Positions 37,611 through 49,753 of a stretch of 64,000 nucleotides of DNA are shown here, in pieces; the stretch's first letter is position 1, and each line of letters opens with the position of its first letter. The position numbers were made by a program, and so were the translations under genes. Origin of the DNA: Ailanthus altissimus (taxonomy: Eukaryota; Streptophyta; Magnoliopsida; Sapindales; Simaroubaceae); the NCBI GenBank assembly GCA_946807835.1, contig OX327690.1:8838501-8902500 (forward strand), in the 5' to 3' direction. Below the pieces are notes generated by a model, which searched no databases, was not told the DNA's origin, and saw only the letters and a list, made by a program, of their open reading frames with translations.

Positions 37611-38367
37611 TGACAGAACCCAACACAGAATCCTACAATGTAGACCGAGGTAGGCCCTGTCGGACACACCAATGGAACGCTTCCCAAAGTCCGTTATCAA
37701 CTCTGAGAAATTCCATAAGGCGAATCCTAAATTACTCTTAATTTCTTGCTGATATATTCTAATAACCACGAGAAAATTAAAAAAAAAATTTCTTCTAAAA
37801 ATCCTGGATTAAAACGGACAGAGTTTCTTATGTTTTTCTGAAAATCTATATTTCATAAACTTGCAGAAAATACACTTCAAATATTTCTCACATCCCATAT
37901 CTGTAAAGGAGACCTCCCGTCCTTTCCCAAATCAATCAACACATACATGCTTAATCATACTCCAACAGGACATCCATAGCAGGAAAACCAACCTTTTCAA
38001 AAAGGCATAAATATTCATTTTAGCTCCAAAACCTATCAGGCATGCTATACAACACAAAACTAAATATGATACATGTATATGCACTAAATGTATACATATA
38101 GCTCTGTACATGCACAAAAGATCGTCGTAGGGCTAGCTTACTACTAATCCACAGGAGAAACTATAGGCTGTACGCTGCTGGCTGTACTTGAAAAAAAATA
38201 GAAACACCAAAAACAAAGGGTAAGTTGAAAAACTCAATGAGTGGGTGTGAAATCTGAGTAATTATGGAAACATACTGAAAATTCTAAAAAGTACTGAAAA
38301 CTGTTCTAAATCATTTCTAAATCTCGAATACTGGTAAAACTCTACCAAGCGATTTTTCTTTGTACAT
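37611..38367 (-). repeat. Gypsy2 3' LTR, truncated
   Basis: Matches 44019 to about 44765 of the other LTR (for example TTTCTCACATCCCATATCTG near 37887). It stops near 38367, where integrase C-terminal coding sequence begins directly. The remaining roughly 2.1 kb of the LTR and the end of pol are deleted. Confidence 0.88.
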
Positions 38368-39290
38368 AAGATTTTTCCTCAATTCCACATGCTGCTCTTG
38401 TAAGATATGTGCTGGATCTACTATATACTTGCGTAGCATGGAAACGTGGAATACATTATGAATCCTAGTTAAATTTTTTGGTAATTGTAGGCGGTATGCT
38501 ACTTCGCCAACCTTTTCTGTGATTTTGTACGGCCCAATGTACCTAGGACTCAGCTTTCCTCACTTTTTAAAGCATAACACTCCGCTACAAGGCGAGATAT
38601 TCATGAAGACCTTGTCCCCGACTTTAAATTTCAAGTCCTTTCTTCGATTGTCTGCGAGCTTTTCTGCCTATCATTCGCTATCTTCAACCTCTGTCTTATA
38701 ATCTAAATTTTCTCTGAGGTGACTTTGACAATCTCAGGACCTAGAAGCTTCCTCTCACCTACCTCATCCCAACAAACTGGAGTTCTGCACTTTCTCCTAT
38801 ACAATGCCTCATATAGTGTCATTCCAATGCTCGATTGATAACTGTTATTATAGGCGAACTCTATTAATGGCAGGTGGTTATCCTAGCTTCCTTTAAACTT
38901 CATTACACAAGCTCTAAGCATGTCTTCTAATATCCGAAACACTCATTCTAATTATCCGTTGATCTGTGGGTGAAAAGCTATGCTAAAATTCAGTTTAGTG
39001 CTTAGAGTCTTCTGTAAGCTGGGCTAAAATCGGGAAGTGAACCATGGATCTCGACCTGAAACTATGGATACTGGAGTGCCATGAAGCCGCACGATCTTAT
39101 TTATATATAATTGGGCCAACTTCTCTAAGATGTAATTACTCTTGATGGGCAAAAATTGTGCGGACTTTGTCAGTCGATCTATAATTACTGTTGGCATATT
39201 AGGCATTTAAAGACAAATTCAGCTATGTCTCTCTTTATGTTCTTCCACTAATAATGCTCCCTCAGGGTCCGGCACATCTTGGTGCTCCCC
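38368..39290 (-). pseudogene. Gypsy2 integrase
   Basis: Reading on the minus strand, a zinc-region block like HPGSTKMCRTLREHY lies near 39297-39240. The core follows (VIIDRLTKSAQFLPIKSNY near 39190, then HGTPVSIVSGRDPWF near 39090). The conserved SDRD motif reads SGRD, so the second catalytic Asp is replaced by Gly. The C-terminal text includes a KVx[13 protein letters not shown] section near 38640-38480, with several stops. Confidence 0.82.
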
Positions 39291-39384
39291 GGATGCATGG
39301 CATAGGCTAATGAATGATATTGTTAGGGTCAGTATGTCATGTTTCCTTCTTACTAGTGAATAGATTAGTATGTCATCAATAAAT
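39291..39384 (-). pseudogene. Gypsy2 RT remnant with catalytic motif
   Basis: On the minus strand the IDD of the RT active site is at 39380-39372, followed by ILIYS. Within about 60 bases the text passes into integrase zinc-region sequence. The rest of RT and all of RNase H are therefore deleted. Confidence 0.75.
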
Positions 39385-41715
39385 TGTTAGGGTCGGTGCT
39401 TACGTGCCATCCCTGAATGTACATATACTTGTGTATTTATATAAGTGTACATTCCCATTAAATCTCTAATATCAATTTATATGATATTATGCATATAACA
39501 TTACAGACATTGTAGATCTGAAGAAGTTCGGATCAGATCTAAAGGGTTTAGAAGGGTTTATAGTCAGCCACCCTGAAACATATAATTGCTAAATGTTAGC
39601 ACAACTAAGTGTTAGCTGTTTATAATACTCAACAGATCCAAGAGTTGGAGCATTGTCTGTAATAAGACATAAACCTGGGAATATACTAGTAACTACATAG
39701 TTGCAAGAGTTGCAATCAGGTGCCAGGAAATGTAAGTTGCGCAAGTATGTTCTCAAATAATAGTCCCTGATCTATTTCTACCGATGAGGGTCTATCGGTG
39801 GATACCTTTATATATAAATCAGTATATGTCGTATCTATCGGGTATAGATGATCGTTCCTGACCGACCATGAGCTTGGAGCTCGTATTGATATATGGGTAT
39901 CCAGTTAGGACTGGATATGGGACAGACTCATGAGGGCCTCCGATAGACATTTAATGTAAGCCATCAACGGAGGGTCCTCTTGAGTTGAGTAGTATACGTG
40001 GTCTTTTGACCTGAGTGCCACGGTGGGCTTGTAAGTGATCCACCATACTTTGGTTTCACACATGTTACAGACCTTTTATAGTGTGACCCCTGGGTGTCAC
40101 TGGGTATGGTTTGATGCTTATGGAGTCCGGTGCGTACAGATATGGGATCCGTTAGCTTCTATATGGAGTTTGATATCCAGATACTTCGAGACTGTATCTC
40201 AGAAAGTCTTGTGGCCACAAGCAATCATCCCAGGAAAGAGTTCCGCTAGGGTGGAACAATATGGCAAAGGAGTTTGCACATATTGTTCATTGAGATACAA
40301 ATCTGGAGATAGGACATGGATGAGCACATGGGATTTGACGGTGATAATCTATATCCTTGCACATCCTGGATATCATGACGGAAGGACTATACATATGCGT
40401 TGTAACCTCAGCTTGTATGGTTCAACGCGCTGATTTGTATATTCGTGACATGTGTGGGGGGCATTACTCACAGACTCATAGAATAGTTCCATTTGACGAA
40501 TCAGGTGTAGAACCTAGGGAGTCCCGCGATATGGAGTGTACTCATTGTGCACTGGGGTAGTATGCCGGATTAAATTGTTTAATCCAGCAATATTCAGCGA
40601 TTCCACGGGAATACGTGCGTGTCTGTATTTAAGTGTTAAATACGATAATTAGTTAATAATTATTATTTATTAATTGTATAAGGACACGTAGCGTATTGTG
40701 GACCTTTAATTGAGTTTACCTAAGTGTGGGATTTGGTGGGACCCACTAGAGGGTAAACTTGGTAACTATTTATGAGGGGCAAAATGGTCATGACACACTA
40801 TGATTATTTAATTGTTAAATAATCATTCTCTCTCTCTCTCTCTCTCTCTCCTTTTATATTATATAATATATATTATTATAATATATTATATATTATATTA
40901 TATTTATATATATATATATATATATAAAGCAAAAGCAGGAGAAGAAAAGAGAAGAAGGCCAAATGGCCGAGAGAGAGGGAGAGAAGAAATGGAGAGAAAG
41001 AAGAAAAGAAAGAAAAAAAGAAGAAGAAAGAAAGAAAAAAAATGGTCATGACACACTATGATTATTTAATTGTTAAATAATCATTCTCTCTCTCTCTCTC
41101 TCTCTCTCCTTTTATATTATATAATATATATTATTATAATATATTATATATTATATTATATTATATATATATATATATAAAGCAAAAGCAGGAGAAGAAA
41201 AGAGAAGAAGGCCAAATGGCCGAGAGAGAGGGAGAGAAGAAATGGAGAGAAAGAAGAAAAGAAAGAAAAGAAGAAGAAGAAAGAAAGAAAAAAAAATGGG
41301 AAGAGAGGAAAAATGAAATTGTTTCATTTTTTTCTCTGCTTCTAATTAGAGCAATTATGAATTGCTTCAAATCTCCATTTCTTATTTTTTTGAAGAAAAT
41401 GATGTAAATTCACTCCCTGCCATTTTGGGGATTAAGAGTTAATCCCAGGCTGAATATAGAGCTGCTGTTCTAGCTCACCAAGCCCACCGAGTTGGTGACT
41501 AGAACTGCACGTGAGTTGGTCTCCATGCGGACTCCAGGAAAAACATGTGTATAACGTTACACGTTTGGTGAGTTCTTTAACTTAATTAATATATTAATGT
41601 GATTAATATATTTATTTATTGTGTTTATTACAAAATTTATATTTTCGCTGTGTTAGCCAATAGACACAATTGCACATGCATACACCCACGTGCCTAAGAT
41701 CCTGCTGCGCCGACA
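39385..41715 (+). repeat. Solo LTR, family A copy 5, inside Gypsy2 RT
   Basis: 2331 bases starting TGTTAGGGTCGG and ending GCGCCGACA, with a perfect TSD TAAAT (39380-39384 and 41716-41720). It is inserted in the codons just before the RT active-site Asp pair. It contains a 258-base tandem duplication with microsatellites. The 132-codon frame at 40035-40433 is LTR sequence. Confidence 0.94.
40780..41298 (+). repeat. 258-base tandem duplication with TC, TA and purine tracts
   Basis: Two adjacent, nearly identical copies: GGTCATGACACACTATG at 40786 recurs at 41044. Each copy contains a (TC)n run, an AT-palindromic stretch of TATATTATA type, a (TA)n run, the segment GCCAAATGGCCGAGAGAG, and a GAA/AGAAAG purine tract. 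The differences are mostly in tract length, so the event is recent compared with the rest of the nest. Confidence 0.95.
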
Positions 41716-42090
41716 TAAATACCACTATAAACCGATCCAAACATGGCTTAAATATCCGGTTCATCAGATTCATAAATGCAACTGGGGCATTTGTCAACCC
41801 AAAAGGTATGACTAGAAATTCATAATGTCCGTAACGAGTCTTGAAGGCAGTACTCTGCCAGATAAAGCCTTTATTGAGTTCTCAGAAATCAATACACAAC
41901 TGCATACTTCCATCTTTCTTTTTCATAAATAATACTAGTGCTCTTTATAGAGACGTACTGTGCCAGATAAAACCCTTATTCACTAACTCTTCTATCTGCA
42001 CTTTTAATTCTTTCAACTCGAAATGAGCTATTCTATAGGGTGTTTTATATATTGATTTCGTACCAGGGATTAGTTCTATTTTGAATCCTT
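41716..42090 (-). pseudogene. Gypsy2 reverse transcriptase relic
   Basis: On the minus strand, text like KKDGSMQLCIDF and ELNK near 41935-41880 is followed almost at once by [20 protein letters not shown] and [20 protein letters not shown]. The roughly 50 residues expected between ELNK and AFKTRYG are missing. The segment TGCCAGATAAA-CCTTTATT occurs twice (near 41860 and 41951), suggesting the deletion followed a local rearrangement. Confidence 0.78.
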
Positions 42091-42486
42091 TCTATTTGGG
42101 GGCAATCCTGGTAAATCATCTGGGAACACGTCTGAAAATTTCCTAACTATTCGGATATCTTCCAATTTAGTATCCCCGTCCCTGGCCTCAATGGTATATA
42201 CAAGATAGCTTTGACACGATTTCTTCAACAGCTTTTTCGCTTTAACTGTTGATATGATACTGGTGGGAAGAATTCTCTGAGTCCCACAGAAATTGACCTC
42301 AAATTCCCCTGGCTTATATAACCGAACCTCCTTCTTGGAATAATCTACCGTGGCCTGATAGGTGGACAACCAATCCATTCCCAGAATCACATCAAAATCC
42401 CTAATATCCAAGAGGATCAGATCTGCTAAAAACTCTAGACCCTCAATACTAATGTCACTATTTCTGCACACTCTATCAGCCACCAT
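42076..42486 (-). pseudogene. Gypsy2 protease to RT linker
   Basis: 136-residue open frame. FDVILGMDWLSTYQATVDY is the conserved block that closes the Tekay-type protease region. [18 protein letters not shown] is the linker at the start of RT. The catalytic DTG lies upstream in a broken frame (near 42560-42600). The family is well recognised, but the frame ends early. Confidence 0.85.
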
Positions 42487-43880
42487 AACCTCTCTAATAA
42501 GAAGAGATATAGCTACACTATCCTCTAATAATTAAGGCACTACGCCTACAATCGTTACAAATCTTATAGATACAAAAGAATAGGTAGCTCTAAGATCAAT
42601 AAATACATGAGCATCTCGATTAAATACCAACAGTGTACCTGTGACTACATCTGGTGTCGCCTCCGCCTTTACTGCGTCACCGCGAACACCCTGGCCTAGG
42701 TACGAGGTCTACCCAGCTGTCCTCCTAAACCTCCACCTTGACCAACTCCTCGACTAGACTGGCCTGATCTGTTAGGTCCTCTGAATGAAGCACTCCCTCT
42801 GCCCTGTACTTGACCTACACTACTTTATCCCTAGACTGAGGCTCTGTTCTCTGATCTGCCACTGTGCATCACATTAGGACAATCTCTCATCAAGTGGCCC
42901 TCCTGTCCATATTTGTACCAACCAGTGGTCCCTATTCTGTACTCCCCTAGATGAGATCTCCTGCACCTACTGCATGCTGGGAACCTCCTCATATCCTCTC
43001 GGCTGCCTCTAAATCATGCTAATTGTGTGCGTACTGAGGCTTGGCTGGACTGGGTCTGGTCTCCTTAGCTAGGCCTTTGGCTACTGGATCCTACAGATTT
43101 CTCCTCGATCCTCATCACCTTACTTGGGCCTCCCTGATTACTACCCGTCTAGCTATGCTTTAGACTCTGTTGACACGGCCTAGGGATGGCTGCCATGCTC
43201 ATCTCCACTATGGTCGCCGCCTCTACTAGTGCTCTATACTAAGTGTGAACAGTTGAAGCAACATGTGTTCGTATCCTAAAATCAAGTCCCACAACAACTA
43301 TACTCACTTTTTGCTCCTCCTCATCTACTATAAATAGGAATAATCGAATCAACTCTGATAATTTCTTCTCATATTCTGTTACTGACAGCAATTCCTATTC
43401 CAATTTAAAGAACTCCTCTATCCGGGCATCCTTATAACTCTTAGGATAAAACTTGCCCGATAACTCTCTTATGAATAATGCCTAAATATACCTTCTGTGT
43501 TTCTCATCTGCAGCACCCTCTACCAATTGTTTGTTCTCTCCTTGAGCAGGAACGCTGAGTAAGAGACCATCTGGTCCTCGGAGCACCCTATAATCTGAAA
43601 AATCTCTTTATTGTTCTCCAACCATGATAATGCTCTCTCTGGATCTCCGATACCATCATATGACGTGGCACCCAATTTCTTGGCATGCTCTAACAATACC
43701 CCTGACTCACTCGGCTGCTGAATTACGGCAGCCAACATCTGAGCCATCTGTGCCATATCCATAGCTCTAACCTATGGCTCTATATATTGAGGTGACTCGA
43801 AAGGGGATGATGGTCTCGGGACATTTATTGACTCATTAAATCGTTCTGGTTCAAGTCCACGACGATGCATACTTTTATGC
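42487..43880 (-). pseudogene. Gypsy2 gag relic
   Basis: The N-terminal frame at 43762-43520 (MDMAQMAQMLAAVIQQ, then GDPERALSWLENNKEIFQII) matches the start of the Retrotrans_gag domain in chromovirus Gag. Further on, a zinc-knuckle-like string (KYGQEGHLMRDCP near 42890) has lost at least one Cys. Stops and frameshifts fill the rest. Confidence 0.82.
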
Positions 43881-44003
43881 ATGTCAATAACGAAACATGG
43901 TAAATTATGCATGAAATGAAATTTCCATAATGCTAAAAATGCATGCCATACTCACAAAAATCCAACACTAAATAAATATTTAACTCAAAACATTGAAAAC
44001 CTT

Positions 44004-44015
44004 GCTCTGATACCA
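44004..44015 (-). other. Gypsy2 primer-binding site
   Basis: On the minus strand this reads TGGTATCAGAGC, complementary to initiator Met-tRNA, three bases after the 5' LTR. It confirms the minus orientation. Confidence 0.92.
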
Positions 44016-44018
44016 CTC

Positions 44019-46931
44019 TGACAGAACCCCACCCAGAATCCTATAATGTAGATCGAGGTAAGGCCTGCCGGACACCTAAACGGAATGCTTCCCAAACTCC
44101 GCTATCAACTCTGGGAAATTCCACGAGGCGAACCCTAAAATTACTCTTAATTTCTTACTGATATATTCTCATAACCACGGGAAAATTGTTAATTTTTTTT
44201 CTTCTAAAAATCCTGGATTAAAACGGACAGAGTTCCCCTATTTTTCTGAAAATCTATATTTCATAAACCTGCAGAAAATACACTTCAAATATTTCTCACA
44301 TCCCTTATCTGCAAATGGGACCTCCCGTCCCTTCCCAAATCAATCAACATATGCATTCTTAATCATACTACAACAGACATCCATAGCAGGAAAACCAACC
44401 ATTTCAAAAGGCATAAATATTCATTTTAACTCCAAAATCTATCATGCATGCTATACAATGTAAAACTAAATATGATACATGTATATGCACTAAATGTATA
44501 CATATAGCTCTGTACATGTATAAAAGATTGTCGTAGGGCTGGCCCACTACTGATCCACACTAGAAACTGTAGGCTGTACACTGCTGGCTGTATTTGGAAA
44601 AAAATAGAAACACAAAAAACAAATGGTGAATTGATAAACTCAATGAGTGGGTGTGAAATCTGAGTAATTGTGGAAACATATTGAAAATTCTAAAAAGTAC
44701 TGAAAACTGTTCGAAATCATTTCTAAATCTTGAATACTGGTAAAACTCTACTGAGCGATTTTTCTTTACTTAAAATTTTTAAAACTTAATAGGCTACTGC
44801 TGAAATCTGTAAATATTATTAACAAACATTTTTATTTTTTGAAAAAAAACTAATCTCATACAGTTGTCTAAAAATTCTGCTCGGTTCTAGTCTATCTGAA
44901 AAGCACCAATGGCTACCCTAAAGTTGGACACATTCATCGATGTAGCAAAAAAAATGAGTCGGTCACGGGGCAGTCTCTGTTAACAACAACCACCGTGATC
45001 AATTTGATAAATCTGAGACATCTCACTGTCTATGTGGCGGAATATACATCGCAGACATATAGCGAGACAACACTCCGTAGCATAAGCGACTCACAGACTC
45101 GATACCCCAACTCTCCGGAGTTAGTAGCACTCAACCCAACTGACTGACCTGCCCACGCATACGAGGTGTACCGTCGGGTCTATACTATCCCCACAGAGAT
45201 CTGAATCTGATAGCTGATAACTGATAAATGGGGTATCATTAACATTTGAAAACTGATAATATCTAAAAACTATTTCTTAAAATTGATATGTAAATTTTTA
45301 AAATTTGTTTCTTACTGTTGAAAAATAAATCTTTACTCATGTTGAAAATATTGAACTGTAATTCTAAAATTTTGCAATATTTTTAAATGATAAATTTTTA
45401 ATTCTCATTATATCAAATAAAATATCACTATGCTTTCCTTATTACGTAAAAATTACGTAACTTGAGTAAATTACCTGAAACAACAACATTTAAATTAGAA
45501 AGCACATAAATACCAATAATTTAAAATAAACTGTATTTAATTTCTTTTAATTGCTTTCCCACTCACCAACTGTCCTGCGCTAAAGTTTCTTTTCCAGGCT
45601 TTTCCTTTCACTGGTTTCGACTATCGGCACCTTTAAAGCATAAATTACACTTTAGTCCCCCGAAAATGGCAAAATTATCAAAATACCCCTAGTGTACATT
45701 TTTCGGCCACTACTAAAATTTGTTTCTAAATTTATAATTTTGCTCCCAACAATTTCAATTTATGCACAAACTATCATTTTTTTGTCAAAAGGGTCCATAA
45801 TCCCTTATAATTTCTTTGGACATAATTACCCTTAATCTTTGTCATAAATGAGCATTATATCCCATATCCTAACTTTGATTTTCAACCATCGAAACTCATC
45901 TTAACTGTCCTAGAATTCATTCCTAACCCTCATTTTTAGCTAATTGCACTTGTACCACTGAAAACTCTAAAATGGCCAAAATACCCCAAGTGGGATTTTT
46001 ACCATTTTTTAAATTTCTTCTTACCTATGGTCTTATCTACTCCCAAAAATCATTCTAATGCCCTAAATTTATTCAATTGAAGTTCAATTATACAAAACCC
46101 TAATTTACTATTCTAAGGTTTGAAATTCTCACCTTTTAAAGCAAATTTTCCTTAATCCACCCTTAAATCTTGCTTAGGCACTTGGAAACAACTTGAATTT
46201 GGTGTGAATTCCTTGATTTGGCTTAGAAATTTCATGGGTTTCACTGTTCATCTCATTCCCCTCTTCATGGCCGAAATCTCTCTCTCTCTTTTGTTTTCTT
46301 TTTTCTTTTCTTAACAATTCTTTGAAATTAAACACTTGGCCTTTATATATATGCCCAAAAATTGCATAATGGCTCTTCAAGAAATGTCTAATTGCTACTT
46401 AGTCCTCCAATTAAAAAGCCTTTGATTGGTGGCCAATAATTTAATAATTATTACTAATAACTAATAAAATATAATATAATAGACTAATATATATAATTAT
46501 CCCAATTTTATTGGTCGATATGTCTTAAAATACACATCCTTATCCAACAAAAATAGCTTGCTTAGGGTGTGATGCTTACACCAAAACTTATTGGTACAAA
46601 TATTAAATTTTCACTACTTAGTCAACTAAAAACAATTTTAAGAAGAGTCTATTAGAAATATGTTCCAAGAAGAGTCGAAATCTGAAACTACCTAATTGTC
46701 TATTAGTTAATTCTATTAGTTAAACTACCCAAGAAGATTCTATTAGTTAATTTGGGCACCCAACGCCCAAATTAACTATGAAATTGCCCAATTGGGTAGA
46801 ATTACGGCTCACGTAAACACTAAAAAAAAATATGTTCCAAGAAGAGTCAAAATCTGAAACTTCTACGGTTCCCTAATTGTCAAATACCAAAATTTTAGGT
46901 ATCTGACTATTCATAAGAACTGGGCATTACA
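44019..46931 (-). repeat. Gypsy2 5' LTR
   Basis: About 2.9 kb. On the minus strand it starts TGTAATGCCCAG at 46931 and ends CTGTCA at 44019. Its middle is related to family B. The frame at 46174-46380 is not recognisable. A small duplication and hairpin near 46659-46860 are listed separately. Confidence 0.9.
46659..46860. repeat. Local duplication and perfect hairpin in the Gypsy2 LTR
   Basis: TATGTTCCAAGAAGAGTC occurs at 46659 and 46831, followed each time by near-identical sequence (offset 172). Between them GTTAATTTGGGC (46746-46757) and GCCCAAATTAAC (46765-46776) form a perfect 12-base inverted repeat around a 7-base loop. Confidence 0.85.
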
Positions 46932-47532
46932 ACATACATACACCTAATAGGTTTAGGTTGTGAACCGGGATGAATCGGCACCCTTACAGTTCATACCCAA
47001 TATAGGATAATTTCTGGGTTAAAAGTGTATTAGGGTTAGGTTAATAGCTGGCCAAGCCACTTAAAGAGTTCAAAAAATAAACTTTTATACAATGCAAAAA
47101 AGTCCAAGATTCGCAGTATTCTGTCTTAAACATAGGGACGTTCTCTAAAATGTCGTTATAACACCGCTGCATTGATATCTTCAATACGGAGGCTGTTCTG
47201 AACATTGTTACATTCTCCTAGAATTTGAGGGAGTTGGTTGCTCTAAAATTTACACTACAGTGTTTAAAATCACAATACACTCGCGTTCATCATCTTAGAT
47301 GGATGTCGAAGCATTTGAATAATGAGAGTTGAGGCGTTCATCACTTTTCTCAACTCTTTGGGCTTTTTGGCATCTAATTCAGCTGTATTTGCTCTAATTT
47401 CTCCCTTCCCCCCCCAATGTTTTCATGATTAACCCTATAAAAATAATATTCAAAGTATAAATGACTCAAAAATTACTTGAAAATTAACTAAGATAAAATG
47501 GGGCCGAAATATAAATCTAAATTACATATATC

Positions 47533-48080
47533 AATAGCATGAAGTTAAATCTGAAAAAGTATGCCTTTGGCAAGACTAAGGGCAAATTCCTTAGATTTAT
47601 TGTATAACAAAGAGGGATTGAATCAAACTTGAAGATAATCAAAGCAATAAAGGAAATGAAGCCATCAAGACACTTAGAGATATGTAAAACTTTGCAGGAC
47701 GAGTGGCTGCATTGAGTATATTTATCATCAAGGCCATCTATCACTACCAATATTTCTTCAAAGACTTAAAAGGTTGGGAAAAACATACTCTAGACTTCTA
47801 AGTGTACAAAGGCCTTTGAAAAATTGAACTAATATTTAGAGGAGCCTACCTTACTCCTAGTCTAAGGCCTGGTAATGTACTCCTCTTATACTTAGTTGTG
47901 CCTAAAATCGCCACCAACTTAGCACTAGTAAGGGAGGAAAGCGATGTAGTTCAGAGGTTGATCTACTATGTCAATAAAGCTCCAATAAATGCCGAGAAGA
48001 GATATCAACCTATTAATAAATGTGCATTGGCTTTGGTTGTGATGGCTAGGAAGCTACGCCCTTACTTTCAAGCCTATACA
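47533..48080 (+). pseudogene. Tat element RT end and first RNase H part
   Basis: Resumes after F1 with MKLNLKKYAFGKTKGKFLRF near 47538, as expected after the RT active site, and runs on through GIESNLKIIKAIKEMKP. From about 47860 it reads the RT-associated RNase H block: a LRPGNVLLLYLVV section, then 47898-48080 with ATNLALVREESDVVQRLI and ALALVVMARKLRPYFQAYT. It ends at an inserted LTR and has stops. Confidence 0.82.
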
Positions 48081-49753
48081 TAATTATATGGTATTAAACT
48101 TATTACTTTTCAAACATTGTAGATCTAAATAAGTTTAGATCTAATTTAAAGAAATTTAGGTTAGCCCTAAGAGTTAGCATTCTAAAAGTTAGAACCTTAT
48201 CTAAAATAGGGACAAGGACTTGGGTATGTTACAGTAATGACATAGTTGTAAGAAGTTACAAATGGTGCTAAAACATCTCATTGCACAATATGTTCTAAAA
48301 AAATATTGTTCCTGATTTATGGTTACTGACATGGGTTAATTAGTATACCTTCTGAATTAGTGTGTGTTTATATCTGAATTGTTCAGATAGTTAGTCTTAC
48401 TATACTATAGGCTTAATATAAGCTTGTATAGGAATGTAGGTATTTAGTGAGGACTGAATATTGAGCAAACTTATGAAGACCTCTACTAGACATGTTATAG
48501 AGCCATCTATTGAGGGTTTTCTTGAATTGAGTAGTATTTATAGTCCTTAGACCTATGCACCACGATGGATTTATGAAAGATCCACCATACTTTGATTCCA
48601 AGCATGTCAGAAAACTTTCATGGTCTGACCTCTAGGTATTATTGGGTATAGTCTGATGCTCATAGAGTCCGATATGAGTAGATATGAGATCCGTCAGCTC
48701 ATGTGGGTGAGTTATAGATCCTAATGCTCGAAGAATTATATTTCAGAAAATCTTTTAGCCAAAATAAAAAATACAATCTATAGGGTTAAACAATATCGCA
48801 ATGGAGTTTGTGGATAATGTTTACTAAAATACAAATCTGAAGATAAGTTTATGATCGAACATATAGAGATTTAACATTGATGATCTATATATCTTTGCTC
48901 CTCTAAGATATACGTGATAGGAGATTAGACAGATATGATTACCTCAACTTGTATGATTCAACGCGCCGTTCTATAATATCTATAATGTATGTTAGGGCAT
49001 TATTTACGGACTTATAGAAGAATTCTGTAAGAAAACTCGATGTGAACTTTAGGAGTCTCACAATATAAAGTGAACTCGTTGAGCATTGGATAGCAGGCTA
49101 GGTCGAATTGTTTGGTCTAAAAAGGTTTCAGAAAGCAGGATTTGTTTTAAGATCTCTTGGGAAACATATGTGTCAATGTTTAAGTATTAAACTTATATTT
49201 TATTAGTTAAAATAGTTAATTAATGCATGAGTGACACATGTCATACATATGAAATTAATGGGTGACAAGTAGCTAGTGAAGTAGGACACTTGTCCTCATG
49301 CATGGAATGCGTGAAATACAAGTGTCAAGCATTCATTAGTAAAGTATTATAAACTTTATAAATATTACAAACAAGTCCCTATTTTTAACAATATATAAAG
49401 AAAACTTTGAAATTACTTCAAATGAGTCCTTGTTTTACATTTAAGTAAAATTAGAGAATAGAAGTGCAAGTGTTGCACGAATATTATCCTGCTGGAATTC
49501 AAGCTACCATTCTAACTTTGTAATCCAGCCAGCTTGTTATAGACTAGAATTGTTTAATGGATTACTTCGGTGTGAGGCTCCAAATCGAAGTCTTCACTTA
49601 ATGGCTTTAAGGGTATATTTTTTTTCTCATACTATAACTGATATTATATTTAATTCATTATATGAAGTGTGTTTATTGATTAATTACATGTATAATTCTA
49701 TTATGCAATGTGTGTTGTAAATACATGCACCCTTAATGCACGTTAACACTTAT
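48081..49753 (+). repeat. Family-A LTR copy 6, 5'-truncated, in the Tat RNase H region
   Basis: Colinear with other family-A LTRs, from the part equivalent to position 110 of the LTR (ACATTGTAGATCTAAATAAG near 48115) to the ATGCACCCTTAATGC end near 49737. The first roughly 110 bases are absent, and no clean TSD is seen. It is the most diverged family-A copy. It splits the RNase H text between AYT (48080) and LRQILYKIDV (about 49760). Confidence 0.75.

Larger units (their letters stand above)
37611..46931 (-). mobile_element. Gypsy2: Tekay-like chromovirus-type retrotransposon, minus strand
   Basis: Inserted in family-A copy 4, with TSD ACATG (37606-37610) and ACATA (46932-46936), 4 of 5 matching. 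Reading on the minus strand: 5' LTR 46931-44019, primer site 44015-44004, gag, protease/RT, integrase, and a truncated 3' LTR (38367-37611). Large pieces are missing: part of RT, all of RNase H, and most of the 3' LTR. A solo family-A LTR (39385-41715) interrupts the RT. The integrase and protease text places it near Tekay/Del chromoviruses, but no chromodomain was confirmed. Confidence 0.9.
32230..46988 (+). repeat. Solo LTR, family A copy 4, split by two insertions
   Basis: Starts TGTTGGAGTTGG and ends CCCTTACA, with a perfect TSD GTTCA (32225-32229 and 46989-46993). Its three pieces are 32230-33436, 36210-37610 and 46932-46988, about 2.65 kb in all. They are separated by B2 and the minus-strand gypsy element. 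It is inserted in F1 just after Copia1. Confidence 0.88.
16601..47532. mobile_element. Family-F 1.4-kb LTR-like unit (F1), itself split by insertions
   Basis: It was inserted in the Tat RT. The flanks give CATAG (16596-16600) and AATAG (47533-47537) as a 4-of-5 TSD. Removing the two insertions inside it leaves 16601-17421, 32151-32229 and 46994-47532, about 1.44 kb in total. The second F unit near 53.2-54.6 kb is 1.41 kb. Shared blocks include GCAAGTGTATG near 16623 (GCAAGTATAC at 53255), GGAATTGTTATTATTC near 16681 and ATATATGCCATCTAGGTACATTCCTATC near 17045. No coding region is seen. It is probably a solo LTR of an unidentified family. Confidence 0.65.

Noticed and set aside
40035..40433. 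132-codon plus-strand frame
   Set aside because: Inside solo LTR A5. The other family-A copies do not keep the frame open.
41161..41370. Low-complexity frames on both strands
   Set aside because: Generated by GAA/AG microsatellites of the tandem duplication.
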